Virus record (IMG/VR): IMGVR_UViG_3300034684_000191
Coordinates: 1-45,684 of that record
Length of the DNA: 45,684 nucleotides
Origin: a virus
Strand: one strand, 5' to 3'
Under the pieces are notes generated by a model, which did no database searches, was not told the DNA's origin, and saw nothing but the letters and a program-made list of their open reading frames with translations. The position numbers were made by a program, and so were the translations under genes. Positions 1 to 6,316 of the stretch are shown here, in pieces. How positions within the stretch are numbered: the stretch's first letter is position 1; each line of letters opens with the position of its first letter.

Positions 1-105
1 TGACTTTATATTTTCCGATTTTGGGATGCTGCTGCTATTTATATAGGTAAAGGAGGCGATGAGGAAAAGCGGCTATCTCTCATAGCATACGAAGGGGGTG
101 ACGAT

Positions 106-531
106 ATGCCAACTCCCAAGTCCCACGAACAGGAATTGTGTGAGATGTTTGATAGCTACAGCCGCAGAACAATTTCGAATCTGGGAATGTATGTGCGGCG
201 GAAGTACTTTACGCATAAAAATCGTTTTACATCTATCGACCCGCAGGTGTTGGCCGAAACGGAGGGCGTCGATGAAAGCTACCCCTCCAACAGCTTCGTT
301 GTGTTTGCGGACGAGCTCTATTGCGAGCTCAACCATGAGTTTTTATATAATGCATTCAATGCCATGCCGGTAAACCAACGCAAGGTACTGATTTTGGATT
401 ATTGGCACCACTGGAAGAATACGCAAATCGCTGACTATTTGGGGGTGACTGTACGCACGGTGTACAACCTGAGACAACGTGCCTATCAAACAATTCTTCT
501 ATATGAAAACCGAAAGGAACAAGATACCTGA
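106..531 (+). CDS. sigma-70 region 4-like regulator, conjugative-element type
   Basis: This 141-residue protein resembles the small sigma-like regulators carried by Tn916/Tn1549-type conjugative elements. The C-terminal third (about residues 85-135) reads as a region 4 helix-turn-helix: a 'MPVNQRKVLILDYWH' helix, then 'TQIADYLGVTVRTVYNLR', the turn and recognition helix. Such proteins bind DNA and probably direct transcription of the element. The ATG lies 6 bases after a good GGGGGTGA ribosome site. The next gene starts inside its 3' end in another frame, so the two are likely cotranslated. It lies outside the left end of the prophage and is probably flanking DNA from an older mobile element. 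The family-level call is firm; the specific role is inferred. Confidence 0.7.
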   Translation: MPTPKSHEQELCEMFDSYSRRTISNLGMYVRRKYFTHKNRFTSIDPQVLAETEGVDESYPSNSFVVFADELYCELNHEFLYNAFNAMPVNQRKVLILDYWHHWKNTQIADYLGVTVRTVYNLRQRAYQTILLYENRKEQDT

Positions 532-745
532 TTTATCACTAGATTTGATCAAGCGCGCTACCGCTGGCGAGGAAGAGGCATTGCTGATGCTGCTACGGCG
601 ATATGATGCAGACATTACCCACTGGGCTACTATCGAGGAAACCAACAGCGAGGGCCGCTCCATAAAAAGACTAGATGAGGACCTGAAGGCCGAAATACAG
701 GAACGCTACATCCGGGCAATTCGGAACTGGCGGGAGTTGATATAG
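503..745 (+). CDS. small helix-turn-helix protein, conjugative-transposon type
   Basis: This 80-residue protein opens with 'IPDLSLDLIKRATAGEEEA', the hallmark of the helix-turn-helix domain found beside sigma-like genes in conjugative transposons (HTH_16 family). The rest is charged and helical, ending 'YIRAIRNWRELI'. It overlaps the upstream sigma-like gene by 29 bases in a different frame. No clear ribosome site precedes the ATG at 503, so translation probably depends on coupling; an in-frame GTG at 479 is the alternative start. In Tn916-like elements such pairs sit near the excision and integration genes, but no integrase follows here, so this is probably a remnant. No DNA target is known. 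Confidence 0.65.
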   Translation: MKTERNKIPDLSLDLIKRATAGEEEALLMLLRRYDADITHWATIEETNSEGRSIKRLDEDLKAEIQERYIRAIRNWRELI

Positions 746-885
746 CTTGCGGTGGCGCGGCAATCTGTGTTGACTTCTGTGCAAAAAAGAGGCGTAATTG
801 CCCACACTGCAGCGAGTTTTATATATAGCTATTACGGGCCAAGGCAGCCGACGATGCCCAAAAATTGATGAACGGAGGAACCTCT

Positions 886-1713
886 ATGACGCACACCCAC
901 ACCATGCTCGTGCCGGATCTCTTTGAGTTTGCGTATGTCCCCAATTGGTATGGGCGGCTCGATGAACTGGCGGCGCTGGCCCTGGAGGAGCCGTGGCGAT
1001 TCACCAATCCGGTCTACCTGACCAAAAACCAGTGGACCCCTATACTCGAACGATACATTCATACTGTTTTCCGAAAACAAGCCATTGATTTCAACAATGA
1101 AAATGATGCAATAAAAGCAGGGAGATATTTCTATGTCCGAAACGAAGTCGCGTGCTTTCATACCGGCCTCTACACAGAACGATATAAGCCTATCTACGCA
1201 TGCTTTGACCGAAACAAGCGGACGGATTCCATGCTTCCATGGTATTTCCGTGGATTTGCCGACGAGGTAAACACTTGGATGAAGTACATCGAGCCCCTCC
1301 CCGGCAAGCCCTCTTATGATATGGCACAGTTAGGTGTCAACTATAACCCGGAATGGCCGATTCGCGTCAATGTCGACCACATTCTGCGTGACCCTGAAAA
1401 TATGGAGCGATTGCCCTGCGAAGTGCGAGATAAAGAAAACCTCCCACTCCTATTGGAAACGGCGGTAGAACTGGCACGACGAAAGGCAGTAGTGGACCCC
1501 AGTATTGTCGCTCCACAGGGCTATCAGAACAAGGTGCAATACTTACTGCCAATTTGTCTGACCAACATGACAAAGCCCGACCTTGCCATGACGTTGACCG
1601 TCATGGACGGCTATTATCTTGGCAATACGTGCTTGACGGTCGAAATGTCCTACTTAAACGCGCGTTTGCTACATAGGCCTGTTGCGGCATGGTTGACAGA
1701 CATCGTATTTTGA
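886..1713 (+). CDS. DUF3825 domain-containing protein
   Basis: This 275-residue protein matches my memory of the DUF3825 family, with the N-terminal 'LFEFAYVPNWYGRLDELAALA' region and a C-terminal stretch around 'YLLPICLTNMTKPDLAMTL' and 'GNTCLTVEMSYLNARLL'. Family members are sometimes fused to RNA-binding domains, but the biochemical role is not established. The ATG at 886 is chosen because GGAGG lies 7 bases upstream; a TTG at 865 is possible but lacks a site. A strong terminator follows directly, so this gene ends its own transcription unit. It appears to be flanking DNA rather than phage. No signal peptide or membrane segment is visible. Confidence 0.65.
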   Translation: MTHTHTMLVPDLFEFAYVPNWYGRLDELAALALEEPWRFTNPVYLTKNQWTPILERYIHTVFRKQAIDFNNENDAIKAGRYFYVRNEVACFHTGLYTERYKPIYACFDRNKRTDSMLPWYFRGFADEVNTWMKYIEPLPGKPSYDMAQLGVNYNPEWPIRVNVDHILRDPENMERLPCEVRDKENLPLLLETAVELARRKAVVDPSIVAPQGYQNKVQYLLPICLTNMTKPDLAMTLTVMDGYYLGNTCLTVEMSYLNARLLHRPVAAWLTDIVF

Positions 1714-1722
1714 CAGTTAAGT

Positions 1723-1777
1723 AACGGCGGCATTTGATCGGATGAGGCATCCGGATCGAATGCCGCCGTTTTTTTGT
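1723..1777 (+). terminator. rho-independent terminator after the DUF3825 gene
   Basis: A long, nearly perfect stem has its arms at 1723-1744 and 1748-1770 (the AACGGCGGCAT arm pairs with ATGCCGCCGTT) and is followed by a run of Ts. It closes the left flanking unit and marks a natural boundary before the prophage. Confidence 0.9.
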
Positions 1778-1836
1778 TTTTGAAAACAGGAAAATCGGGG
1801 GGGGTGTATTAACTTCGCCCATTTGAGCGGCGGCAT

Positions 1837-1947
1837 CAGGAGGTGCCGCTATGCTCTGCACTTGTGTTCGACACAAACCGCCATGTTATAACCGAATACG
1901 GCAAGATGCGCCGCGCTTGACCTGCAGGTCGGGCGCGGCGTTTTTTT
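1837..1947 (+). promoter_or_regulatory. candidate leader ORF with intrinsic terminator (attenuator-like) upstream of the sigma-like gene
   Basis: A perfect CAGGAGG site (1837-1843) sits 7 bases before an ATG at 1851. The frame it opens, beginning MLCTCVRHKPPC, stays open all the way into the sigma-like gene at 2058. Inside it, an 8-bp GC stem (1909-1916 with 1933-1940) encloses the palindrome GACCTGCAGGTC (1919-1930) and is followed by seven Ts: an intrinsic terminator in the middle of an open frame. Translation through it would disrupt the hairpin. This is consistent with attenuation but unproven. An overlapping GTG-initiated 25-codon frame (1843-1920) ends inside the stem and is a second possible leader. 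Confidence 0.45.
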
Positions 1948-2007
1948 CTCCGCGAAATTTATCCAATTGTGCTGAATTAGCGGCTTTTTGGGCGCGCGGC
2001 CCGCCGC

Positions 2008-2051
2008 TTCCTTTCTTTCACCCCGGACTCACCTCGGCTGAAAGAAAGGAA
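2008..2051 (+). promoter_or_regulatory. 13-bp inverted repeat covering the ribosome site of the sigma-like gene
   Basis: TTCCTTTCTTTCA (2008-2020) is the exact reverse complement of TGAAAGAAAGGAA (2039-2051), with an 18-base loop. The 3' arm contains the AAAGAAAGGA ribosome site of the gene starting at 2058. In RNA the stem would hide that site; in DNA it could be a protein-binding site. Both are inferences from the sequence. Confidence 0.6.
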
Positions 2052-2057
2052 TGCATA

Positions 2058-2459
2058 ATGAAAAAAGAATACTATGTGACGATAAACGGAGAACGGATTC
2101 CAGTACGTGAAGAAGTGTACCGGGCCTATAAACAGCCCGCGTGGAGGGAGCACAAGCGCCGGACGGCGCGCACCCAAGTCGAACGCTCCCTTGACCTGCT
2201 AATGGAGGACGGCTTTGACATAGTCGACGACCAGAGGCTGGTTGATGAGCTGGTGGCGGACAAGCTGCTCCTCGATGCGCTGCTGGCGGCGCTGAACGAG
2301 CTCACCGACGATGAGCGTGGGCTCGTCGATGCGCTGTACTTCCACGGCTTGACCGAGCGGCAGGCCGCCGAGCTCTTTGACCTCTCACAGAAAGGGGTCA
2401 ATAAGCGAAAGCAGCGTGTACTGGACAAGCTCCGAGATCTTCTGGCCCCTCAGAAATAG
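2058..2459 (+). CDS. small sigma-70 region 4-like transcriptional regulator (early phage gene)
   Basis: This 133-residue protein has a basic N-terminus, an acidic linker and a C-terminal sigma region 4 helix-turn-helix (about residues 80-130). There, 'LTDDERGLVDALYFHGLTER' is followed by 'QAAELFDLSQKGVNKRKQRV'. Proteins of this kind open many clostridial prophages and are annotated as sigma-70 family; whether they act as sigma factors or as activators is not settled. The ATG at 2058 follows an AAAGGA site that lies in a perfect inverted repeat. The frame is open further upstream to 1851, but that part is low-complexity and probably leader. A terminator follows at 2466, so the gene forms its own short unit ahead of the replication genes. 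Confidence 0.75.
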   Translation: MKKEYYVTINGERIPVREEVYRAYKQPAWREHKRRTARTQVERSLDLLMEDGFDIVDDQRLVDELVADKLLLDALLAALNELTDDERGLVDALYFHGLTERQAAELFDLSQKGVNKRKQRVLDKLRDLLAPQK

Positions 2460-2465
2460 GCCGAA

Positions 2466-2503
2466 GCCCCGCTGCCCTTTGCGGGTGGCGGGGCCTCTTT
2501 TTT
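2466..2503 (+). terminator. rho-independent terminator after the sigma-like gene
   Basis: GCCCCGC (2466-2472) pairs with GCGGGGC (2488-2494), with an inner CCC/GGG pairing, followed by CCTCTTTTTTG. It separates the regulator from the replication operon. Confidence 0.85.
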
Positions 2504-2565
2504 GTTTTCTACATCTTTTTTTCAAAAGCGGTACTCAAACCATCTCCTGACTTCCTGTGGGTAGT

Positions 2566-2608
2566 GAGGAGGTTCATCTCCTCCTCGGTAGGTGCGAAAA
2601 ACTGGAGG
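2566..2608 (+). promoter_or_regulatory. competing pairings around the first ribosome site of the replication operon
   Basis: GAGGAG (2566-2571) can pair with CTCCTC (2578-2583). A second anti-ribosome-site segment, CTCCTC (2581-2586), could instead pair with the GGAGG at 2604-2608 that serves the gene at 2617. This gives two mutually exclusive folds, one open and one closed. The elements are short, so the case is weak. Confidence 0.3.
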
Positions 2609-2616
2609 TGATAACC

Positions 2617-2829
2617 GTGAATGAACGATTGCAAACCGCCGCCCTGCAGAATGCAGGTACAACCGAGGAGCTGATTGGCGTTCTCACCGCCATCAGCGTT
2701 GTGTCGGGGCGTATGGCCATGAAGCTAGCTATCCTCAAGCGGCGCACAGCCCGGAGAGGTGGTGAATGGCCTCATGCCCGTGGAGCAACACAGCCTGCCG
2801 CCCATGCCCGTCAAAGCCACCCCCTATAA
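2617..2829 (+). CDS. small conserved phage protein of unknown function
   Basis: This 70-residue protein begins with GTG at 2617, 8 bases after GGAGG. The N-terminal 45 residues ('ERLQTAALQNAGTTEELIGV' then 'LTAISVVSGRMAMKLAI') look helical and are the plausible core. The last 25 residues are basic and low-complexity, and overlap the start of the helicase fragment at 2774 in another frame. Similar short proteins precede SNF2-type helicases in related clostridial prophages, as far as I recall. No catalytic motif is visible and no function is assigned. Confidence 0.6.
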   Translation: MNERLQTAALQNAGTTEELIGVLTAISVVSGRMAMKLAILKRRTARRGGEWPHARGATQPAAHARQSHPL

Positions 2830-2968
2830 GCACCAGCGGGAGGCGTTCGCCTTCGCCTGCAGGCTGTTCGGATTGGCGAAGGGTGGTGATGCCGGTGCGG
2901 ATCAGGTGCGCACAGTGCGGGAAAGAGATACACCGCAAACGCAGCGAGATGGAAAAGCATCACCATAG
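2774..2968 (+). pseudogene. N-terminal fragment of the SNF2-type helicase, cut off by an HNH gene
   Basis: The frame encodes 'KATPYKHQREAFAFACRLFG', the Q-motif-like start expected just before the P-loop of the helicase whose body begins at 3498. After about 40 helicase-like residues ('LAKGGD') the frame runs into the HNH gene and continues 25 unrelated residues to a stop at 2966. The ATG at 2774 follows an AGAGGTGG site; starts at GTG 2762 or ATG 2804 are also possible. It may be a dead fragment, or it may be translated and pair with the C-terminal piece, as in known phage genes split by free-standing homing nucleases. Which applies cannot be decided here. Confidence 0.65.
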
Positions 2969-3479
2969 TTTTTGCTCTCGGGCCTGTGCCTCGGCGTTTT
3001 CTCGTACCGGCCAAGTGGTCACTTGCGACTGGTGCGGTACCGCCTTCTACAAACCGGCCTCCCGGCTCAGGAAACAAAACTTCTGCTCCTACGGCTGCCG
3101 GAACAAATGGCTCGGCAAGGTGAACGTCGAGGTGCGAAACGTCCCCGGCCACAGTGCGGGCCACAAGGCCCCGCATTTGCGCGAACTCAACCAGCGCCGC
3201 AATCCCCTCGGGCGGATGGCAAAGAGGCCAATCCGGGGCACGTCGTCGGCAACGTACCGCAAGGTGGCCGAAGAGATGCTGGGGCGTGCGCTCCGGCCCG
3301 GCGAAGTGGTCCATCACATTAACGGCAACCGCTCGGACAACCGGTATGAGAACCTCGCGGTTCTGCCGGAACAGGAGCACCGCAGGCTCCATATGCATCT
3401 GGCCTGCCGGAAGCTGGAGTTGCTCGAGGAAGGGGGTGGTACCGTATGTCAAAAGAAGAAGCCCTCTCCCGAGGAGTAG
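2889..3479 (+). CDS. HNH endonuclease inserted in the helicase gene
   Basis: This 196-residue protein has two N-terminal zinc-finger-like modules: 'RCAQCGKEIH' with 'FCSRAC', and 'TCDWCGTAF' with 'FCSYGC'. They are followed by an HNH core near residues 125-165, where 'GRALRPGEVVHHINGNRSDN' and 'RYENLAVL' give the paired histidines and the N-x8-ENL element. This is the layout of phage HNH homing nucleases, with zinc fingers for DNA recognition and HNH for cutting. The ATG at 2889 lies inside the helicase N-terminal frame, and the stop overlaps a helicase-like segment at 3446. GGGTGGT occurs at both edges (2881-2887 and 3434-3440). There is no room for an intron core. Confidence 0.85.
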   Translation: MPVRIRCAQCGKEIHRKRSEMEKHHHSFCSRACASAFSRTGQVVTCDWCGTAFYKPASRLRKQNFCSYGCRNKWLGKVNVEVRNVPGHSAGHKAPHLRELNQRRNPLGRMAKRPIRGTSSATYRKVAEEMLGRALRPGEVVHHINGNRSDNRYENLAVLPEQEHRRLHMHLACRKLELLEEGGGTVCQKKKPSPEE

Positions 3480-3496
3480 CCCTTTTGATGGAGTGA
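3446..3496 (+). pseudogene. stranded helicase segment just before the P-loop
   Basis: ATG at 3446 opens 16 codons, MSKEEALSRGVALLME, then TGA. 'ALLME' is what normally precedes 'MGTGKT' in this helicase family, and the body restarts at ATG 3498 in another frame. Removing four bases (TGAG, 3494-3497) would join them seamlessly, so this is a frame break at the P-loop. Alternatives are a genuine mutation, +1 recoding (GAG-U-GAG), reinitiation at the nearby ATG, or a sequencing error. Confidence 0.6.
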
Positions 3497-3497
3497 G

Positions 3498-4799
3498 ATG
3501 GGCACAGGCAAAACCATCACCAGCATCGGCATCGCCGGGGCACTGTACCTCGCCGGCAACATTCGCCGGGCACTGGTCGTGGCCCCCCTCTCCATCCTCG
3601 GCGTCTGGGAGGACGAGTTTGCCAAGTTCGCAGATTTCCACTACACACTGCTGGTGCTCACCGGCAGCGGAACAAAGAAGGCCGATGCCCTTCGACATCT
3701 GGCCGAGTCCCCCCTGCAGGTGGCCGTGGTCAACTACGAATCGGCGTGGCGGCTGGAAAAGGAAATCCTCGCGTGGAAGCCCGACCTCATCATTGCTGAC
3801 GAGGGCCACAAAATCAAGACCCACAACATCGCCGCATCCAAGGCCATGCACCGGATCGGCGCGCAGGCGGCCTACCGGCTACTGCTGACGGGCACCGTCA
3901 TCACCAACAAAGCCATCGATGTGTTTTCGCAGTACAAGTTCCTCAACCCGGCCATCTTCGGCCAGAGCTTTTACTCGTGGCGTAACCGCTATTTTGATAT
4001 GCGCGGCTATGGCAATCACACCCCCGTCCTTAAGCGGTCCATGGAGCAGGACCTCATGCGCCGTCTACACTGCATCGCGTTCCGTGCGACAAAGAGCGAA
4101 TGCCTGGATTTGCCGGAAACCACCGACATCGTGCGATATGTGAACCTCGAACCTGCTGCCGTGAAGCTGTACCGGGATTTGGTAAAGGAGTCCTACGCCG
4201 AGCTCGGCCAGAGCGAGATTACCGTGACCAACATTCTCACCCGTCTGCTTCGGCTGTCTCAGCTCACCGGGGGGTTCCTCGGGGACGACGAGGGCAACGC
4301 TCCGCAGCGGATCAGTACCGCGAAGATGGCGGCGCTGGAGGATATCGTGGACGAGGTGACCCAAGAGGGCAAAAAGCTGGTGGTCATTGCCCGGTTCGTG
4401 CCGGAGATACGGGCTATCTGCCAAATGCTCGAAAAGCGCGGTATCGGCTATTCCTACATCATGGGCGAGGTGAAGAACCGCGACGAACAGGTGGCCGCTT
4501 TCCAAAATTCCCCCGATACGCAGGTATTTGTGGGGCAGATCGCAACCGCTGGCCTCGGAATCACGCTGACCGCCGCCAGCACCATGGTGTTTTATTCGGA
4601 GGATTACAGCATGAGCAACTTTGAACAGGCCAAGGCCCGCATCCACCGAGTCGGACAGAAAGAGAACTGTACCTACCTGTATCTCGTGGCACGCGGCACG
4701 GTGGACGAAAAGGTGCTCAAGGCCCTGCGAGACAAGGCCGACCTTGCCCGGACGCTGGTGGATGATTACCGGCAGGGCCGTAACCCCTTTACAACTTGA
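3498..4799 (+). CDS. SNF2/DEAD-like helicase, main part (N-terminus displaced)
   Basis: This 433-residue ATPase is related to SNF2-type translocases used in phage replication. The P-loop GTGKT is at residues 2-6, motif II DEGH at 101-104, and motif III-like 'RLLLTGTVITN' follows. The C-terminal domain has 'QIATAGLGITLTAAS' and motif VI 'QAKARIHRVGQ'. The reading frame begins exactly at the P-loop, which is abnormal: the expected 50 or so N-terminal residues lie upstream at 2774-2968 and 3446-3496. Either this piece is translated alone from ATG 3498, or it is completed by recoding or by association with the fragment. It leads the replication operon and is followed 17 bases later by a zinc-ribbon gene. 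Confidence 0.85.
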   Translation: MGTGKTITSIGIAGALYLAGNIRRALVVAPLSILGVWEDEFAKFADFHYTLLVLTGSGTKKADALRHLAESPLQVAVVNYESAWRLEKEILAWKPDLIIADEGHKIKTHNIAASKAMHRIGAQAAYRLLLTGTVITNKAIDVFSQYKFLNPAIFGQSFYSWRNRYFDMRGYGNHTPVLKRSMEQDLMRRLHCIAFRATKSECLDLPETTDIVRYVNLEPAAVKLYRDLVKESYAELGQSEITVTNILTRLLRLSQLTGGFLGDDEGNAPQRISTAKMAALEDIVDEVTQEGKKLVVIARFVPEIRAICQMLEKRGIGYSYIMGEVKNRDEQVAAFQNSPDTQVFVGQIATAGLGITLTAASTMVFYSEDYSMSNFEQAKARIHRVGQKENCTYLYLVARGTVDEKVLKALRDKADLARTLVDDYRQGRNPFTT

Positions 4800-4816
4800 A
4801 TCAAGGAGACATCGCT

Positions 4817-5062
4817 ATGAAGAAAAAACTGAAATGCAAGGTGTGCAATGCCCGCTTTGCTCCAAAGAAAGAGGATATGTATCTCGTTGTTGAGCGCGTT
4901 GGCGGCCTTGCTCTACTGGCCGGGACCAATCCCCGGACGTTGGAGTGTTTCGACTGTCCAAGCTGCGGATGTCAGAACATGGTCAACATCCGAGCGACGC
5001 CCATGGACGACAAGGAACCGGACGAGGAGGATACCGACGAGGAGGCGGCTGGCGATGGATAA
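4817..5062 (+). CDS. small zinc-ribbon protein
   Basis: This 81-residue protein has 'CKVCNARF' at residues 7-14 and 'CFDCPSCGC' near residue 45, giving two Cys pairs typical of a zinc ribbon. The tail is strongly acidic ('DDKEPDEEDTDEEAAGDG'). The ATG at 4817 follows AAGGAGA by 8 bases. Its last codons overlap the next gene through ATGGATAA, so the two are translationally coupled. It lies between helicase and polymerase genes, so a role in replication is plausible but not shown. Confidence 0.7.
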   Translation: MKKKLKCKVCNARFAPKKEDMYLVVERVGGLALLAGTNPRTLECFDCPSCGCQNMVNIRATPMDDKEPDEEDTDEEAAGDG

Positions 5063-5471
5063 CGACCGCATGTTTGCGCTGGCCGAGCGGCTCCGGGAAC
5101 TGCGCGAGAAGAAGGACGCTGTCGAGCAGGAGCTCAAAGATATCAACCAAGCCCTCGACGATACCAACTACGAGTTGTCCGAGCTGATGGCCGAGACCGA
5201 AACGCAGAATTTCACCCGTGGCGGGATGATGTTCTATCTCACCACCAAAACGCGGGCTTCGGCGGTGGCCGGTACCAAGGAGGAGCTGTTTGATGCTCTC
5301 CGAGCGCAGGGCTATGGCTCGCTGGTCACCGAAACCGTAAACGCCAACAGCCTCAGTTCCTTTGTGAAGGAGCAGATGGAGGCCAATGGCGAGGCGCTTC
5401 CCGACTGGCTGGAAGGGCTGGTCAGCGTGTTCGACAAAACCCAAGTCGCACTGAAAAAAGCTATGAAATAG
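5055..5471 (+). CDS. coiled-coil phage protein of unknown function
   Basis: This 138-residue protein has residues 5-50 as a heptad-rich coiled coil ('RLRELREKKDAVEQELKDIN' onward). A globular part carries 'ETQNFTRGGMMFYLTTKTRA' and the C-terminus 'LPDWLEGLVSVFDKTQVALK'. The second half, with its 'FTRGG' and 'LVTETVNANSLSSFV' elements, recalls conserved proteins next to polymerase genes in related prophages. The architecture of a coiled coil plus small domain is loosely like Gam-type host-nuclease inhibitors, but no specific motif supports that. It overlaps the zinc-ribbon gene by 8 bases. Confidence 0.65.
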   Translation: MDNDRMFALAERLRELREKKDAVEQELKDINQALDDTNYELSELMAETETQNFTRGGMMFYLTTKTRASAVAGTKEELFDALRAQGYGSLVTETVNANSLSSFVKEQMEANGEALPDWLEGLVSVFDKTQVALKKAMK

Positions 5472-5484
5472 GAGGTTATCCAAA

Positions 5485-6249
5485 ATGGCAGACAAGAAGA
5501 ACGAAACGGCTTTGCAGCCGAAGGAGGGCGGTTTCATACAGCTCGCCAACACCGACATGGCCGCGATGATGGCCGAGGAGCTGGACGGCCTCGATGCCGG
5601 TTTTGAGCGCATCAAGATTCCCAGCGCCGGTTCTACCGTGTTCGAGTTTCCCGGCGAGGACGGCGATACCGAACCGGTGAAGGAGTTTTCGGCGGTCATC
5701 CTGTACCACCATCCGCTGTTCGCTTACTACAAATCCAAGTACACCGGGGGCAATAACCCTCCTGATTGCGGCTCCTATGATGGCATCACCGGCGAGGGCG
5801 ATCCGGGCGGTGAGTGCAAGCGCTGCCCCTACAACCAGTTTGGGTCCGGGGAAAATGGCTCCAAAGCGTGCAAAAACCGCCGCCGCATCTTCGTGCTGCG
5901 AGAGGGCGAAATTTTCCCGCTGTTGCTCTCCCTCCCCACCGGCAGCCTGCGCGAACTGACCAAATACCTCAAGCGGCTGCTGTCCAAGGGCCGCAAGTCC
6001 AACAGCGTGGTGACCCGGTTTTCCCTGCAGAAAGCCACCAATTCGGGCGGCCTTGCCTACTCGCAAGCGCAGTTCACCATCGACCGGCCCCTCACTCCCG
6101 AAGAGTTCGCCTGCGTCGACCGCCTGAGCGCACAGGTCAAGGCGTACAGCAAGCAGGTGGCCTATGACTACGACACAAGCCTCGATGTCGAGCCGGATGC
6201 TCCGGTCATCGACCCCGAAACCGGCGAGCTGGTGGAGCCATTGAAATAA
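5485..6249 (+). CDS. putative single-stranded-DNA-binding-type replication protein
   Basis: This 254-residue protein has an acidic N-terminus and a central Cys cluster (near residues 93, 111, 114 and 128: 'CGSYDG', 'CKRCPYN', 'ACKNRR') that could hold zinc. Next come a beta-rich stretch with 'RRIFVLREGEIFPLLLSLPT' and an acidic C-terminal tail ending 'VIDPETGELVEPLK'. The acidic tail, size and place directly before the polymerase fit a phage single-strand-binding protein, but no OB-fold signature can be read by eye, so this is inference from context. The ribosome site AGGAGG lies 8 bases before the ATG. Confidence 0.5.
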   Translation: MADKKNETALQPKEGGFIQLANTDMAAMMAEELDGLDAGFERIKIPSAGSTVFEFPGEDGDTEPVKEFSAVILYHHPLFAYYKSKYTGGNNPPDCGSYDGITGEGDPGGECKRCPYNQFGSGENGSKACKNRRRIFVLREGEIFPLLLSLPTGSLRELTKYLKRLLSKGRKSNSVVTRFSLQKATNSGGLAYSQAQFTIDRPLTPEEFACVDRLSAQVKAYSKQVAYDYDTSLDVEPDAPVIDPETGELVEPLK

Positions 6250-6265
6250 GCGCCCGGCTTGCGGC

Positions 6266-6292
6266 GGCAGCGCGGCCTTCGGGCCGCCTGCC
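6266..6292 (+). promoter_or_regulatory. GC-rich hairpin with cUUCGg tetraloop before the polymerase gene
   Basis: GGCAG (6266-6270) and GCGGCC (6272-6277) pair with GGCCGC (6282-6287) and CTGCC (6288-6292), with one bulged C and a UUCG loop closed by C-G. There is no T run, so it is not a standard terminator. It may act as an RNA-stability or processing element in the 67-base gap. Confidence 0.6.
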
Positions 6293-6316
6293 CGCTGTAA
6301 GCAGATTGGAGGAAGT

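Noticed and set aside
1771-1797. Possible attachment-site repeat: TTTTTGTTTT and AAAATCG occur with the same 10-base gap at 1771-1797 and 45528-45554.
   Set aside because: The 10 bases between them match at only 2 positions, and the first block is just the T tail of two terminators. Coincidence is more likely, so the true att sites remain unknown.
1851-2057. An N-terminal extension of the sigma-like protein from ATG 1851.
   Set aside because: The 69 extra residues are low-complexity, include a terminator hairpin and an inverted repeat, and a good ribosome site precedes ATG 2058. It is treated as leader instead.
2889-3480. A group I intron carrying the HNH gene inside the helicase.
   Set aside because: The HNH reading frame fills almost the whole interval between helicase segments, leaving no space for the conserved intron core, and a frame break remains downstream.
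2811-3851. Long open frame on the minus strand (also at 9732-11111, 22248-23219 and 37630-38844).
   Set aside because: Each lies opposite a well-supported phage gene, has no ribosome site or recognisable domain, and reflects codon bias in GC-rich DNA.
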